Of a DNA stretch of 41,948 bases, positions 1 through 8,685 are shown one piece after another. Under the pieces are notes generated by a model that saw only the letters and a list, made by a program, of their open reading frames with translations, had not been told where the DNA came from and did not search any database. Made by a program: the position numbers and the translations under genes. Each line of letters opens with the position of its first letter. Position 1 is the stretch's first letter. Source of the stretch: Neobacillus niacini (GTDB taxonomy: Bacteria; Bacillota; Bacilli; Bacillales; Cytobacillaceae); assembly GCF_000759675.1 (NCBI RefSeq), contig NZ_BAWM01000047.1, positions 1 to 41,948 on the forward strand, written 5' to 3'.

Positions 1-130
1 AATAGGATATTTAAATACATGAAGTTATACATCCACAAGCATACTTGATACAAGCGGCTATCTAAACTAAAAATTTCCACCACCCCATAACATCGAAGAC
101 TGAAATAAATATTATACTAATTTCTTAATA

Positions 131-463
131 TTATAGCATATTAAATAGCAGCTGAAACTTTTTGTTTTTGCTCATCCTAAGTGAAATAAAGCCGTCAACA
201 GGGTCTACTCTTTTGTCATCTTTTCCTTCTTCACGAATCATAACAGATTTGTTTGATTGGAAAACAAATATATTCTCAGTATGACATGTTACTTCCATTT
301 GATTTACCTGCATCTTGTCCCATGAAATACTTATCTCAAAGCCACCTCGAACACGAACGCCCTTTAATGACCCTCTTAACCAAGTGGAAGGAAGTGCTGG
401 TAATAATTCAACATATCCTTTGTGTGATTGGATAATCATCTCTGCCACACCGGCTGTATACCC
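131..463 (-). pseudogene. GH95 alpha-L-fucosidase C-terminal remnant
   Basis: This fragment matches the last ~110 residues of the intact GH95 enzyme encoded at 38147-40513. Both share YTAG(V/I)AEMI, then GYVELLPA, GVRVRGGFEIS, MQV and a REEGK-D segment close to the C-terminus, at roughly 60% identity by eye. The catalytic region is absent, so it cannot be active. The reading frame enters without a stop from the tail of an acetyltransferase gene; the join lies at 456-463, where both parents have a GG-TATAC sequence around the codons for Gly-Tyr-Thr. It is AT-rich, unlike the GC-rich intact copy, so the two come from different lineages and not from a recent local duplication. Confidence 0.88.
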
Positions 464-846
464 AATTGAACTATATAACTTTATATTTTTAGGCAATGTC
501 ATACGAACTTTACATAATATATTAGTTACGCCTTTTTTTATTGCAAAATCTTCTAAAGACCATAATATTTTTTTGGTAATACCAAGACCTTGTTTTCCGG
601 AATTACCGATAGTCTATAAAAATATAAACCCTATTCTTTTAATTGAAAACGAACCATTCCAACTGGCTGATTATCAATATAACTAATTAAACCTTGCTCA
701 CCGTTTTGTAAGGCAATAAAGACAGACTGGACAGTCTCCTCCAAAGAGCTTGAAGTTGGTACTTCGTCTTTATATTCCATAAATGCCTTAATCATTATGT
801 CATGTATAATCAGTGCATCCGATACTTCTGCAAATTTTACCTCCAA
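459..846 (-). pseudogene. GNAT N-acetyltransferase, broken and chimeric
   Basis: The likely start is TTG at 846, preceded by GAGGAGG with 8 bases between. The N-terminal part (EVKFAEVSDALIIHDIM...) and the NQPVGMVRFQLKE strand are GNAT-like. A TAG stop at 633-631 interrupts it. Reading through gives GLYFYRLSVIPE, then a one-base frameshift near 591-597 leads into QGLGITKKILWSLEDF (the acetyl-CoA loop, Q-G-L-G) and finally IKLYSSIGY, the usual GNAT C-terminal motif. At that point the frame passes into GH95 sequence, so the last codons are lost. It carries three lesions: a nonsense codon, a frameshift and a 3' fusion. A sequencing error could explain the first two but not the fusion. Confidence 0.78.
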
Positions 847-942
847 GTTATGTCCCTCCTCGTTATTTATAAATATATAATTAAATGTATTTTTAATCAA
901 TGGAGAGAGGTAGCTTTACTACCTAAAAATTTCCCTCTGATA

Positions 943-968
943 TTCAGGAATATGGCCCGTTTGTTGAA
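943..968. repeat. 26-bp hairpin-like repeat, copy 1
   Basis: This 26-base segment around ATATGGCCCG matches 23 of 26 bases of the element at 17401-17426. The arms are degenerate here (TTCA...TGAA outer pairs). It lies about 100 bases upstream of the minus-strand acetyltransferase remnant. It could be the terminator of a lost upstream gene. Confidence 0.6.
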
Positions 969-1107
969 AAAGAAAATACCCCCAAATTTCAGAAAAACAC
1001 CTTAGTTTTGTGCAAATGTAAATGAGTTTTCTCTATGTTTTTCCAATTTTGGTTCTTTTATAATAATCGTGAAGCTTCAATGAATGATAAAAGGAGGCAA
1101 TAAGGGG

Positions 1108-2523
1108 ATGGCTGGAGAAAACAATCCGCTTTTATTAACAGATGAGCAGATGAGAAGGTTTATTACAGATGGCTTTCTCGTTTTGAAAACCGATTTTCCC
1201 AAGGAATTCCATGAAAGGTTAAATGAACAGCTATTGAAAGTTTACGAGGAAGAGGGCAATCCTGGAAATAATTTATTACCAAGAGTAACAGAGCTCCAAA
1301 GAGTATTTGAACATCCGGTTATTACGGGAGCACTGACAAGTGTCCTGGGACCTGATTATATGCTGCATGCCCATCGACATGGTCATTATAATGCTTCATC
1401 AGTGCCAGGAGATTGGCATAAGGACAGCTATTGGGGCTATAACCGCATGCGGAACCATCATCCGTGGTGGGCAATGATTATGTATTTTCCACAGGATACA
1501 CCAGCGGAATTGGGGCCTACTGGGATCCTGCCTGGTACACAAAATTACGACTCCCGCGTCTTTGAGTCTGATGAATTGGCTCAAGAGATATTAGCATGTG
1601 GAGAAGCAGGTACATTTGCTTTAATTCACTATGATATATGGCATCGTGCCACACCAAATACACTTGGAAACCCGAGATTTATGCTTAAGTTTGAGTTTAT
1701 GCGTACAAAATCTCCGGCTAAGCCAAGCTGGAACAATGTTGAAAGTGCATGGCGCCTTCCTGAATCGACAAGCACGTTATTTGCTCAGCATGACGTGATG
1801 TGGGAAGAAACCTGGAACTGGTTATCAGGAAAAATTGGCAGCATGGCATCGACTGCAACATGCTCGTTAAATAATATCGAAAATAACCTAAGTTCGCTAG
1901 CAGATGAATATGAACCAGTAGCATTGAATGCTGTTTATGAGCTTGCATGCTGTGGAAAAGATGGTGTCCAAAACCTATTATCAGCTCTGTATCATGAAAA
2001 TAGCCATGTGTCGCGGCTTGCTGCTTACGGGTTATCGATTGCAGGGAAAGAGGCAATTCCAGGTTTAATTCAAGCATTGGATCATAGTAAAACCTCGACA
2101 GTGATGCACGCTATTTTTGCTCTTAGTGAACATAGACATCTGGCTGCTGAAGCTGTTCCTACTTTAAAGGGATTATTAGAAAATGCTTCAGTAATCGTTC
2201 GTAGATCGATTGCAGAGGCACTTGGAATGATTGGGAGTCCTGCTGATGAAGCTGTCGAAGGATTGATCGGTTGCTTACAAGACGAGGATGCACAAGTTCG
2301 TTTTATGGCAGGCCTTTCGTTATCCAGAATCGGTGCATCAGCAGACCTGGCCGTTCCTCAATTGGAAATCGCCTTGCAGGATGAAAACCGATATGTGCGG
2401 GCTCATGCAGCAGAAGCTCTTCGTTATATTGGAACAGAACAAGCAAACAAAGCATTAATTACGTTTTTGTTTAATTCCAGATGGTGTCCGACTACGACAC
2501 CTGCAAATACGTTTTATCCATAA
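1108..2523 (+). CDS. PhyH-type dioxygenase fused to HEAT repeats
   Basis: This 471-aa protein joins two modules. Residues ~10-200 are a phytanoyl-CoA dioxygenase (PhyH)-like Fe(II)/2-oxoglutarate fold. It has GDWHKD with iron ligands H104 and D106, a distal H179 in DIWHRAT and R190 as the likely 2-oxoglutarate anchor. Residues ~265-455 are PBS-lyase/HEAT repeats, seen as recurring blocks such as VSRLAAYGLS, VRRSIAEALGMIG, VRFMAGLSLSRIG and VRAHAAEALRYIG. The end is a short conserved tail, SRWCPTTTPANTFYP. ATG at 1108 was chosen because AAGGAGG (1091-1097) lies upstream; a TATAAT box is at 1059-1064 without a clear -35. There is no signal peptide. The substrate is unknown; the HEAT part suggests a protein partner. 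A paralogue is at 18949-20511. Confidence 0.88.
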   Translation: MAGENNPLLLTDEQMRRFITDGFLVLKTDFPKEFHERLNEQLLKVYEEEGNPGNNLLPRVTELQRVFEHPVITGALTSVLGPDYMLHAHRHGHYNASSVPGDWHKDSYWGYNRMRNHHPWWAMIMYFPQDTPAELGPTGILPGTQNYDSRVFESDELAQEILACGEAGTFALIHYDIWHRATPNTLGNPRFMLKFEFMRTKSPAKPSWNNVESAWRLPESTSTLFAQHDVMWEETWNWLSGKIGSMASTATCSLNNIENNLSSLADEYEPVALNAVYELACCGKDGVQNLLSALYHENSHVSRLAAYGLSIAGKEAIPGLIQALDHSKTSTVMHAIFALSEHRHLAAEAVPTLKGLLENASVIVRRSIAEALGMIGSPADEAVEGLIGCLQDEDAQVRFMAGLSLSRIGASADLAVPQLEIALQDENRYVRAHAAEALRYIGTEQANKALITFLFNSRWCPTTTPANTFYP

Positions 2524-2537
2524 ACCTACTTCGGATT

Positions 2538-2795
2538 TACCCCCATCTTAACAGACAGTAAAACCCCCACTTCAAGATTCAAGAGAAGCAAAGAAAATAA
2601 GTGGGGGTATCTGCCTGTAAAGATCCGACGTGGGATTGTTGTCCAAGTCAGGCGAGACATAAGGCCGTGGCGGTTTAAGCGTGATAAGTCTCAGCACAAC
2701 CATCATCGGAGGATGGCCGACTAACTTTGTCAAGTCCTGTGGCAAAGTCGGCACTTGTTCAACCTGTACTTCGAGACCCCCCACTGATGGAAGTC
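2538..2795. mobile_element. Probable mobile-element or repeat remnant
   Basis: The sequence between the PhyH-HEAT gene and the convergent AraC gene differs in composition from both and has no convincing gene. It holds a perfect 10-bp inverted repeat, ACCCCCACTT (2563-2572) with AAGTGGGGGT (2599-2608), and a second ACCCCCA-TCTT at the left edge. Its minus strand has an open frame rich in Pro and Leu that I do not recognise. The layout (non-coding end plus terminal hairpin) would fit the 3' end of an IS200/IS605-type element, but no transposase motif is visible, so the family is unproven. The right edge abuts the AraC stop codon. Confidence 0.35.
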
Positions 2796-3632
2796 TCACT
2801 TTATCCGTGATTTTACTGATAATTCACGAAATGAAGTTGGAGAAAGTCCTGTAAGTTCTTTAAAGGCTCTAGAAAAATAGGAAAGCTCCATGCCTACTGA
2901 ATCAGAAATTGACGAGACAGTTTGTTCACTAACGGCAAGTAACTCTTTTGCTTTTTCAATTTTTCGGCGGTTTATGTATTGAATCGGCGAGAAGCAAGTG
3001 AAATTTTTAAAAACGGAAATAAAATAATTTGGATGGAAATTAGCTATTTGTGCAAGAGCTTCTACAGACAAATTTCCATCCAAATGCTCTTCGATATAGG
3101 TTAAAATGGCATCCATTTTATCAAACGAAGGGGATGCATTCATTTTAAAATGAATGGTTTGACTATTCTCAATGAATACGGCAATGATTTCGAGAAGGAT
3201 TGAATGAACACGGAAGGTGCTAGAAAGACGATCACTATGCATGTTCGTAATAAGCTGCTGGAATTTTTCTTCTAGTTCAAATTCATCCGGCCGAATAAAA
3301 ACAGGCGTCTTCATTAGCTGAAACAAATGAAAATCACCGATTTTAGCTGTGAAATGGCACCAATATTTTCCGAATGTATTGTCGTTTATCGTTCCATATG
3401 ATTGAACTGAGCCTGAAGGCAGTAAATAAAGCTCACCAGCTTTAGGATAAAACGTCTCGTTATTCACTTTGACGTAACCTTCACCTTCCATAATATAATA
3501 AAACTTATTAAAATCAGTTGTATAATTTTCATCACGCCAAGATTTGGGGACTTTTGTATAAGCCGCAATAGATACATCCAATTGTACATTTGCAAGATTT
3601 TTCCCAAAAAATGTTCCTGCCTGATTCTCCAT
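2796..3632 (-). CDS. AraC-family transcriptional regulator
   Basis: This 278-aa regulator has an N-terminal cupin-like sugar-sensing domain (residues ~1-150; EGEGYVKVNNETFYPKAGEL is the typical beta-barrel turn). A C-terminal pair of helix-turn-helix motifs (residues ~170-270) ends in the family signature LSYFSRAFKELTGLSP-SFRE. ATG at 3632 is preceded by a moderate GAGAGTGG site. The gene converges on the PhyH-HEAT gene at 1108-2523, and the other PhyH-HEAT gene also has an AraC neighbour, so regulation of that enzyme is a fair guess. The stop codon sits exactly at the edge of the repeat remnant, so the last few residues may not be original. Confidence 0.9.
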   Translation of the reverse strand: MENQAGTFFGKNLANVQLDVSIAAYTKVPKSWRDENYTTDFNKFYYIMEGEGYVKVNNETFYPKAGELYLLPSGSVQSYGTINDNTFGKYWCHFTAKIGDFHLFQLMKTPVFIRPDEFELEEKFQQLITNMHSDRLSSTFRVHSILLEIIAVFIENSQTIHFKMNASPSFDKMDAILTYIEEHLDGNLSVEALAQIANFHPNYFISVFKNFTCFSPIQYINRRKIEKAKELLAVSEQTVSSISDSVGMELSYFSRAFKELTGLSPTSFRELSVKSRIK

Positions 3633-4043
3633 CTGATTCTACCACTCTCTTTCTATTATTCTTACATAAATAGAAAAAAACCGAATAATGAACTAGATAC
3701 GACAATAAACATCGACTTTTTTCAAATAGTTGAAGTAAAATCCATTTCATAGAAGGGTCCGGATAGCCAAATAACAATTTCCTTTTTAAATTAATATCTA
3801 CATTATTTTACCATTTCTTATATTCAAAGAATCTATTGTTAGTAAAAAAATACTTCTCTTCTAGTTAACTTTCCTCCTTCTATAAAAAAGGAAATGGACT
3901 GATGAAACAATCCATCATTGCTCATGTAGAATGACAATAAAGTTATTTAATTTTAAAACCTCAAACACGCATAACCCTGTTGTAGCTTTGGAATAATGTT
4001 TGATCAATTTGATACTAATAACCTTGATAAACGAACAAAAAGA
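3633..4043. other. AT-rich intergenic stretch, nothing recognised
   Basis: This region holds the upstream side of the AraC gene at 2796-3632 and otherwise AT-rich sequence. I see no convincing coding potential on either strand, no clear consensus promoter and no long inverted repeat before the hairpin at 4044. Confidence 0.5.
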
Positions 4044-4085
4044 AAGAGCGTGTTTTGAAAAAAAGTTTGATCAAAACACGCTCTT
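4044..4085 (-). terminator. Intrinsic terminator after the phosphotransferase remnant
   Basis: The arms AAGAGCGTGTTTTGA (4044-4058) and TCAAAACACGCTCTT (4071-4085) are a perfect 15-bp inverted repeat. On the minus strand the stem is followed by CTTTCTTTTTG, a U-rich tail, so it terminates transcription coming from 4183-4425. Confidence 0.8.
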
Positions 4086-4182
4086 AAAATATTCAATTGA
4101 ATCATTCTTATATCCATTTCTGTGATGCTTCTTCAATTAAAGTGCCCTTTTCTTGAACAACCATACTATTAGTTGGAAATTT

Positions 4183-4425
4183 TTATTGATAATTTTTTAT
4201 ACCGTTTTCAAATGCCCTATTATCGTTATTTACTAAACCGTGCAATGCCTCTTGTAAAGCAAAGGTACTCTTAAAAAATTTAACACGCTTAGATATTTCT
4301 GCACCATTTGGATAAAGATCTATACACTTGTTGAAGAAATCCTCACCGTAACTTGATAATATTCCTGCAAAATCATATGCTGGATTACCAATACCAGAAC
4401 CACCAAAGTCTGTTCTCTGAGCATA
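4183..4425 (-). pseudogene. Aminoglycoside phosphotransferase-like gene, 3' remnant
   Basis: About 80 codons remain. They read TDFGGSGIGNPAYDFAGI, then SSYGEDFF, KRVKFFKSTFALQEALHGL and a C-terminal KNYQ. DFG followed by G-PAYDFAG is the Mg-binding and C-lobe signature of the APH/choline kinase-like family. The catalytic HGD loop and the whole N-lobe are missing, so the product would be inactive. Upstream of about 4425 the sequence changes to an unrelated promoter and ribosome binding site that read into this fragment in the wrong frame. A matching terminator lies just downstream at 4044-4085. The original may have been a resistance or small-molecule kinase. Confidence 0.8.
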
Positions 4426-4468
4426 ACGGCCTCCTTGTCGTTCATGGAATCATGTAGGAATCGAGCTT

Positions 4469-4497
4469 ATCTTACTGAAAAGGGGGGATTCCGTCAA
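4469..4497 (-). promoter_or_regulatory. Sigma-A-type promoter reading into a truncated gene
   Basis: On the minus strand, TTGACG (4497-4492) and TAAGAT (4474-4469) are 17 bases apart. Further downstream lie AAGGAGG and an ATG (about 4423). That ATG opens a frame that is out of register with the phosphotransferase remnant, so this is the 5' end of some other gene joined to it. Confidence 0.65.
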
Positions 4498-4599
4498 CAA
4501 GACAAACCAAAAAAACGCAATGAACAAACGGACCGTCACATAGCCATATTACTTGGCTGTTAGGACAGCCCTGTTTTCTTATATCAATTCCCCCAACAG

Positions 4600-5403
4600 T
4601 TACTCCCCTGTCCAGCATGTTCTCCGGATCTCGGAAGGCGTACAGCCCGTTTGCCGCTTGACCAGACGCGCAAAATGAAAGGTGGTCTTAAAGCCGCAAC
4701 GTTCAGCGATTTCCGCAATGGTGAGCCCTGTATGGGACAGTAGCTCAACAGCCTTCAAAACCCGGTAATGCCACACATATTTAATCGGAGTCGTGTTCTC
4801 GTGCATACGGTACAAACGGACCAAATGCTCCGGCGAAACGCCGGAGCTGTCTGCGATTTGTTGTAAATTGAGGTCCTGCGCATAATTCTGATGGATGACC
4901 TGCTTGGCCAGCTTCACGGACTGATGCAGCTCTTGCTGCTTGCTGAGGCTGAGCTTTGACTTGCACAGCTGTAGGGCCGCATACCCTAAGCTGCGCATAA
5001 CTTCACTCTCAGCGGCATGTTCGGCTTGCAGGATCAGCATCAAGTCCGTGATCCGGTTGATTTCTTCGGGAATCGGCATGATGTACGGAAGCTCCTTCAA
5101 ATCGCCGCTCGCCGAGGAAGGCCATTCCCCACAATGAACGGAGATCCAGCGGTGCCAAGTCTCCTGCTTTTCCGCGAAAACGAACATCTCATGATGGCCG
5201 GGAGCCAGCAGAATCGCATGGCCGGCCTTGATGGCGTAGGACTTGCCGTCAACGGCAACTTTCATCTCGCCCGTATGCAGCAATACGAGCTGCAGGTCCG
5301 GTTGGATGCGTGGGCCGCAGCAACCGCCGGGTGGATAAATAACCGTCCCGGCATGTGCGGCACCTATTTGATGAAATGACGGTACCTGCTCACCCGACAA
5401 CAT
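4600..5403 (-). CDS. AraC-family transcriptional regulator
   Basis: This 267-aa regulator has an N-terminal cupin domain (residues ~15-110; KSYAIKAGHAILLAPGHHEMF) and two C-terminal helix-turn-helix motifs (residues ~165-262; LQQIADSSGVSPEHLVRLYR and IAEIAERCGFKTTFHFARLVKR-TGCTPSEIR). ATG at 5403 follows AAAGGAGG with good spacing. It is 14 bases downstream of the TIM-barrel gene and probably the last gene of a GC-rich operon with that gene and the PhyH gene. A likely role is control of that operon in response to a sugar. GC is clearly higher than in the genes from 7.5 kb onward. Confidence 0.92.
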   Translation of the reverse strand: MLSGEQVPSFHQIGAAHAGTVIYPPGGCCGPRIQPDLQLVLLHTGEMKVAVDGKSYAIKAGHAILLAPGHHEMFVFAEKQETWHRWISVHCGEWPSSASGDLKELPYIMPIPEEINRITDLMLILQAEHAAESEVMRSLGYAALQLCKSKLSLSKQQELHQSVKLAKQVIHQNYAQDLNLQQIADSSGVSPEHLVRLYRMHENTTPIKYVWHYRVLKAVELLSHTGLTIAEIAERCGFKTTFHFARLVKRQTGCTPSEIRRTCWTGE

Positions 5404-5417
5404 AGCTGATCCCTCCT

Positions 5418-6308
5418 TTACTCTTCTAGATTAGCTTGCTGCCATAATTGTTCAATCATTCGCTTGAAAAGTAAAGCTTGCTGCCAACGGTCAGAGATTT
5501 CGATCTCGCGACCGCTTCCATCCCGTCGTGTAATCGCGTAGTACTTTGGAGGCCCAAGCTCGGTGCAGAACGGGAACACATCCCCCGACTTTGCTTGACG
5601 CAGCCAGCTCTTCATCCCCTTCCGCCACCAGCGGGCGAAGTGGGACACCATTGGATGCTCGCCGTTCTCGCCTATATCGATCTGCACTTGCTCACCGTTG
5701 GATACGCGGGCATGCATCCCCGCACTGCGCGCCAGCAGCCGTTCAAATAGAGCCTCTGTCTTCGCGCATGTGCCGTTCAATTCGCCGGCTACGACGTAGT
5801 GAGACAAGTCGATCATCAACTGCAGCTGCGGCAAAGCCTCTACATAGTTCGCCGTGCGGATTAAATCCTGCGTTATGGTCCCGCGATGCGTCTCAATGAA
5901 ATTCGGGATGCCGGCTTCCTTTGACACCTGAAGCAATTCTTCCAGTAACCGGATGGCCTCCTGATCAATGACGAAGGGTTCCATAACCTGTGTATTGATA
6001 TACTGCACACGGCCGAATTGTTTAGCCAATCGGATTGATTCTACCATATTCTCCAGCTTCCTGGGGAACGCTAGTGTGCTAAAGCTCAACCGATAGTGAT
6101 CGAGCAGCCGATGCCACTTATCCATCTCTTCCTGAGCAGGTAAAAAGCCGCAGATGCCTTTGAACCCCGCTTCAGCGATCTTTTCAAACTTCTGCTCAAG
6201 CGTCCATTCTTTCCCATTCTCGCCTAACCCACCCATGGCCCACCATGATTGCTGGAGTTCAAGCCTCGGCGGGTTTGCAGTACCGTCTGTTATCCGATTC
6301 CACTCCAT
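5418..6308 (-). CDS. Sugar isomerase/epimerase-like TIM-barrel protein
   Basis: This 296-aa protein fits the xylose-isomerase-like TIM-barrel (AP endonuclease 2) superfamily, whose members isomerise or epimerise sugars and keto-sugars with a divalent metal. Candidate metal and active-site residues sit in FIETHRGTITQD, MIDLSHYVVAG and CTELGPPKYYA, at the usual strand ends. The start ATG at 6308 follows GAGGAGG. The gene is 15 bases from the PhyH gene upstream and 14 from the AraC gene downstream, so the three are probably co-transcribed. The substrate cannot be read from sequence; the context suggests an oxidised or unusual sugar. Confidence 0.82.
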   Translation of the reverse strand: MEWNRITDGTANPPRLELQQSWWAMGGLGENGKEWTLEQKFEKIAEAGFKGICGFLPAQEEMDKWHRLLDHYRLSFSTLAFPRKLENMVESIRLAKQFGRVQYINTQVMEPFVIDQEAIRLLEELLQVSKEAGIPNFIETHRGTITQDLIRTANYVEALPQLQLMIDLSHYVVAGELNGTCAKTEALFERLLARSAGMHARVSNGEQVQIDIGENGEHPMVSHFARWWRKGMKSWLRQAKSGDVFPFCTELGPPKYYAITRRDGSGREIEISDRWQQALLFKRMIEQLWQQANLEE

Positions 6309-6322
6309 AATCCTTGCCTCCT

Positions 6323-7066
6323 CTAGTAAAGCGGATATTTGACTCTCAAATCCTCACGCTGCGTCACAAAGGAATCCTCACGGATGTAGTGACACACATA
6401 GGAACGGCGCCAGCGGTTTTGGCTGCGGTTCTTATTGGAAGAATGAATCAACAGTTCGCTGAAGAACAGGATATCTCCCTTTTCCATTTCAACAGGAATT
6501 TGTTTGGATAGATCTGTGCCTTCTGTCTCTTCCGTCCATGATTCGTGCTCTTCCAGATTTTTGACGGCGCCGTGAGGGAGCAGCCCGAGCTTATGCGTTC
6601 CTGGGATGACCCATAAGCATCCGTTCTCGATATCGATGTTCTCTTCCATCGCGATCCAGGCAGCAATCATCGTCATCGGATCATTTTTGATATAGTAATA
6701 GTCTTGATGAGCAGCTTGTCCCGGCGATCCCGGTTCTTTGTAGAAATACATACTCTGCACGCAGTTCGCTTCTTTGCCCATCAACTGTGCAAGGACGCCG
6801 CGGATGATCGGGAGCTTCATCAGTTGTCGGGAGAAGCTGTCGTGTTTGTGCGGGTTGAACAGGCGAAGAGAGTATTTTTTACTTTCCTCGCATGCTGCCC
6901 ATGCCGGTACCTCGGATTGATTGCGAATATCGTAGATGTGTCCATTGAACGCATCGATCAGATCGCTGCTGCAGCCTTTTTTGATGAGGAGGTAGCCGTC
7001 TCTCTCAAATTGTTTATATTGCTCATCCTTTATAGGCGACAAGCGGTTTTCCTTCGTTGTAATCAT
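6323..7066 (-). CDS. Phytanoyl-CoA dioxygenase-like protein, no HEAT repeats
   Basis: This 247-aa protein is a single-domain PhyH-type Fe(II)/2-oxoglutarate oxygenase. It shows GQAAHQD (H120, D122), a distal H208 in ELLIHSSNKN and arginines (R218-R221) that could bind 2-oxoglutarate. IPGTHKLG is the conserved loop of the family. ATG at 7066 follows GGAAAGGGG. It lacks the C-terminal HEAT repeats of the two larger PhyH proteins in this window and is only distantly related to them. It sits between a GH30 remnant and the TIM-barrel gene, so hydroxylation of a small sugar-like or glycoside-derived molecule is the best guess. Confidence 0.87.
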   Translation of the reverse strand: MITTKENRLSPIKDEQYKQFERDGYLLIKKGCSSDLIDAFNGHIYDIRNQSEVPAWAACEESKKYSLRLFNPHKHDSFSRQLMKLPIIRGVLAQLMGKEANCVQSMYFYKEPGSPGQAAHQDYYYIKNDPMTMIAAWIAMEENIDIENGCLWVIPGTHKLGLLPHGAVKNLEEHESWTEETEGTDLSKQIPVEMEKGDILFFSELLIHSSNKNRSQNRWRRSYVCHYIREDSFVTQREDLRVKYPLY

Positions 7067-7168
7067 GCCGGTATTCCCCTTTCCAATGTGAGATTATTGA
7101 AATTTATTTACTTCAAGCATACTTCACCTGCTGTCGTTCAACAATGGATGAAATTATCACATTTGTAT

Positions 7169-7480
7169 CTATAATTGATATTTGCTTTTCAAAGATGATC
7201 GTATGGAAAGATTCAGGTTCCAGTGTAAAAGAATACGATTGATGGTTGAATTCGCAGCGACGATGACGGTTTGGCCATTCGGATTGAGGAACGCTACGGC
7301 GTTCGACGACCAGTTGCCCGGCAGCCCGATCCGCACAGCAACCGACTGAACTGCATGCGCAAAGTACTTCATGACGTAAAACTCCGGAGTCCAGATGATT
7401 TCCCGCGTCGCAGGATCAATCGTAATCATGGCATTTTGTTCCCATCCCCATGTGCTCTTCCCTTTGGGTTCAAGCACCCG
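7169..7480 (-). pseudogene. GH30-type glycosidase C-terminal remnant
   Basis: The fragment reads VLEPKGKSTWGWEQNAMITI, then TREIIWTPEFYVMKYFAHAV and NAVAFLNPNGQTVIVAANS. This is the end of the catalytic barrel and the beta-sandwich of GH30 (glucosylceramidase/xylanase-like) enzymes. All catalytic residues are missing upstream of about 7480. A frameshift near 7250 is also likely: the other frame continues FNHQSYSFTLEPESFHTIIF, which fits the family's C-terminus much better than the open frame does. It marks the right edge of the GC-rich block, directly beside the lower-GC oxidoreductase genes. Confidence 0.8.
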
Positions 7481-7543
7481 ATTGCTCTTTTTTTCTCAGA
7501 CACAAATCGATCAATCTGGTGAATTGTGAGGTTCGTTATTTTA

Positions 7544-8635
7544 TTACACTATGTATGCGCTGTCTACAATTTCAGGGCGCTCACAGGTACTTTCCATTAT
7601 ATAGTGTTTACCGCTGTCCGAGGAATCATGGAAGCCATGCATTGCTTCTAAAACATGATACGCTAATTGGCCATTTGCTCGAAATTTTCCTCCTTCGAGA
7701 ATAGCTGTTGCCATATCGGCAACGCCTAGCCCTCTATAGTTTTGAGAATACCCATAATCTAGAGGTACCTCTCTAAATTCAATTTCGTCACGTTTCCTTA
7801 TTCGGGCAGGACCGCCAAACGTATTTGGATCTGGAACAAGTAAAGTTCCTTCACTGCCATAAATTTCAATCGGGGGCAGTGATGTACCGCCAAAGGCATC
7901 AAAGCTTGTTGTTATATTTCCAATTACGCCAGATGCAAAATCAATCACCCCTGAGATATGAGTAGGGATGGAGACTTTAATTTTAGTACCTGCTTTCGGT
8001 GTGCTAAGCACTGTCCTTTCATCATAACTAATACGAGTGGAACCAGAAATACGTTTAATCGGACCTAAAAGTGCCACTAAGGCAGTTAAGTAATAAGGTC
8101 CCATATCAAACATTGGTCCGCCGCCAGTATCATAATAAAATGCTGGGTCTGGATGCCAATGTTCGTGCCCGCGGCAAATCATGAAGGCAGATGCACCAAT
8201 CGGTATACCAATTTCACCTTGTTCAATTAAATGGATCGCCGTTTGAATACCTGCACCTAAGAAGGTGTCAGGTGCACTTCCAACAAGAAGATTGTTCTTC
8301 TTAGCTGTTTCTAAAATTTGTTTTCCTTCCTCGCGTGTGACAGCGAGTGGTTTTTCCGTATAGACATGCTTGCCTGCTTCAAGTGCCTGGATGCAAACAG
8401 AGGCGTGTGCTTTTGGAATAGTTAAATTAATAACTAGCTCTATCGTTGGGTCAGAAAGCAGCTCTTCTACCGAACAAGCCTTAGGAACACCGAACTTTTC
8501 AGCTTGTAACTGTGCTCGCTGTACATCTAAGTCCGCACAGGCAATTAGCTCGAGGTGAGGGAACTTCTGACAATTTTCCATATAAATAGAACTAATATTA
8601 CCACAACCAATGATACCGATTTTGAGTTGTTTCAT
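7544..8635 (-). CDS. Gfo/Idh/MocA-family oxidoreductase
   Basis: This ~363-aa protein begins with a Rossmann NAD(P)-binding fold (KIGIIGCGNISSIY) and has the family motif YTEKPLAVT at about residue 95, which holds the catalytic lysine. A C-terminal alpha/beta domain follows (GGPMFDMGPYYLTALVALLG). These enzymes oxidise or reduce sugar carbons, often at C3. Two ATG codons are adjacent (8638 and 8635); the second has better spacing to GGGAGG. It is 50 bases downstream of the ThuA-like gene and probably in the same operon. The combination ThuA plus Gfo/Idh/MocA resembles the ThuAB pair used for 3-keto-disaccharide formation in rhizobia. Confidence 0.92.
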   Translation of the reverse strand: MKQLKIGIIGCGNISSIYMENCQKFPHLELIACADLDVQRAQLQAEKFGVPKACSVEELLSDPTIELVINLTIPKAHASVCIQALEAGKHVYTEKPLAVTREEGKQILETAKKNNLLVGSAPDTFLGAGIQTAIHLIEQGEIGIPIGASAFMICRGHEHWHPDPAFYYDTGGGPMFDMGPYYLTALVALLGPIKRISGSTRISYDERTVLSTPKAGTKIKVSIPTHISGVIDFASGVIGNITTSFDAFGGTSLPPIEIYGSEGTLLVPDPNTFGGPARIRKRDEIEFREVPLDYGYSQNYRGLGVADMATAILEGGKFRANGQLAYHVLEAMHGFHDSSDSGKHYIMESTCERPEIVDSAYIV

Positions 8636-8685
8636 CATGGAACCTCCCGTTTATTAATACCGAATAGCTGCGACTTCCGCTTTGC

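Noticed and set aside
2572..2799. 75-codon minus-strand open frame in the repeat remnant
   Set aside because: Its composition is Pro/Leu-rich and low in complexity, it includes the hairpin sequence, and its start overlaps the AraC stop; it is more likely non-coding.
5017..5379. Plus-strand open frames within the GC-rich AraC and TIM-barrel genes
   Set aside because: They are antisense shadows produced by high GC at third codon positions and show no domain or ribosome binding site.
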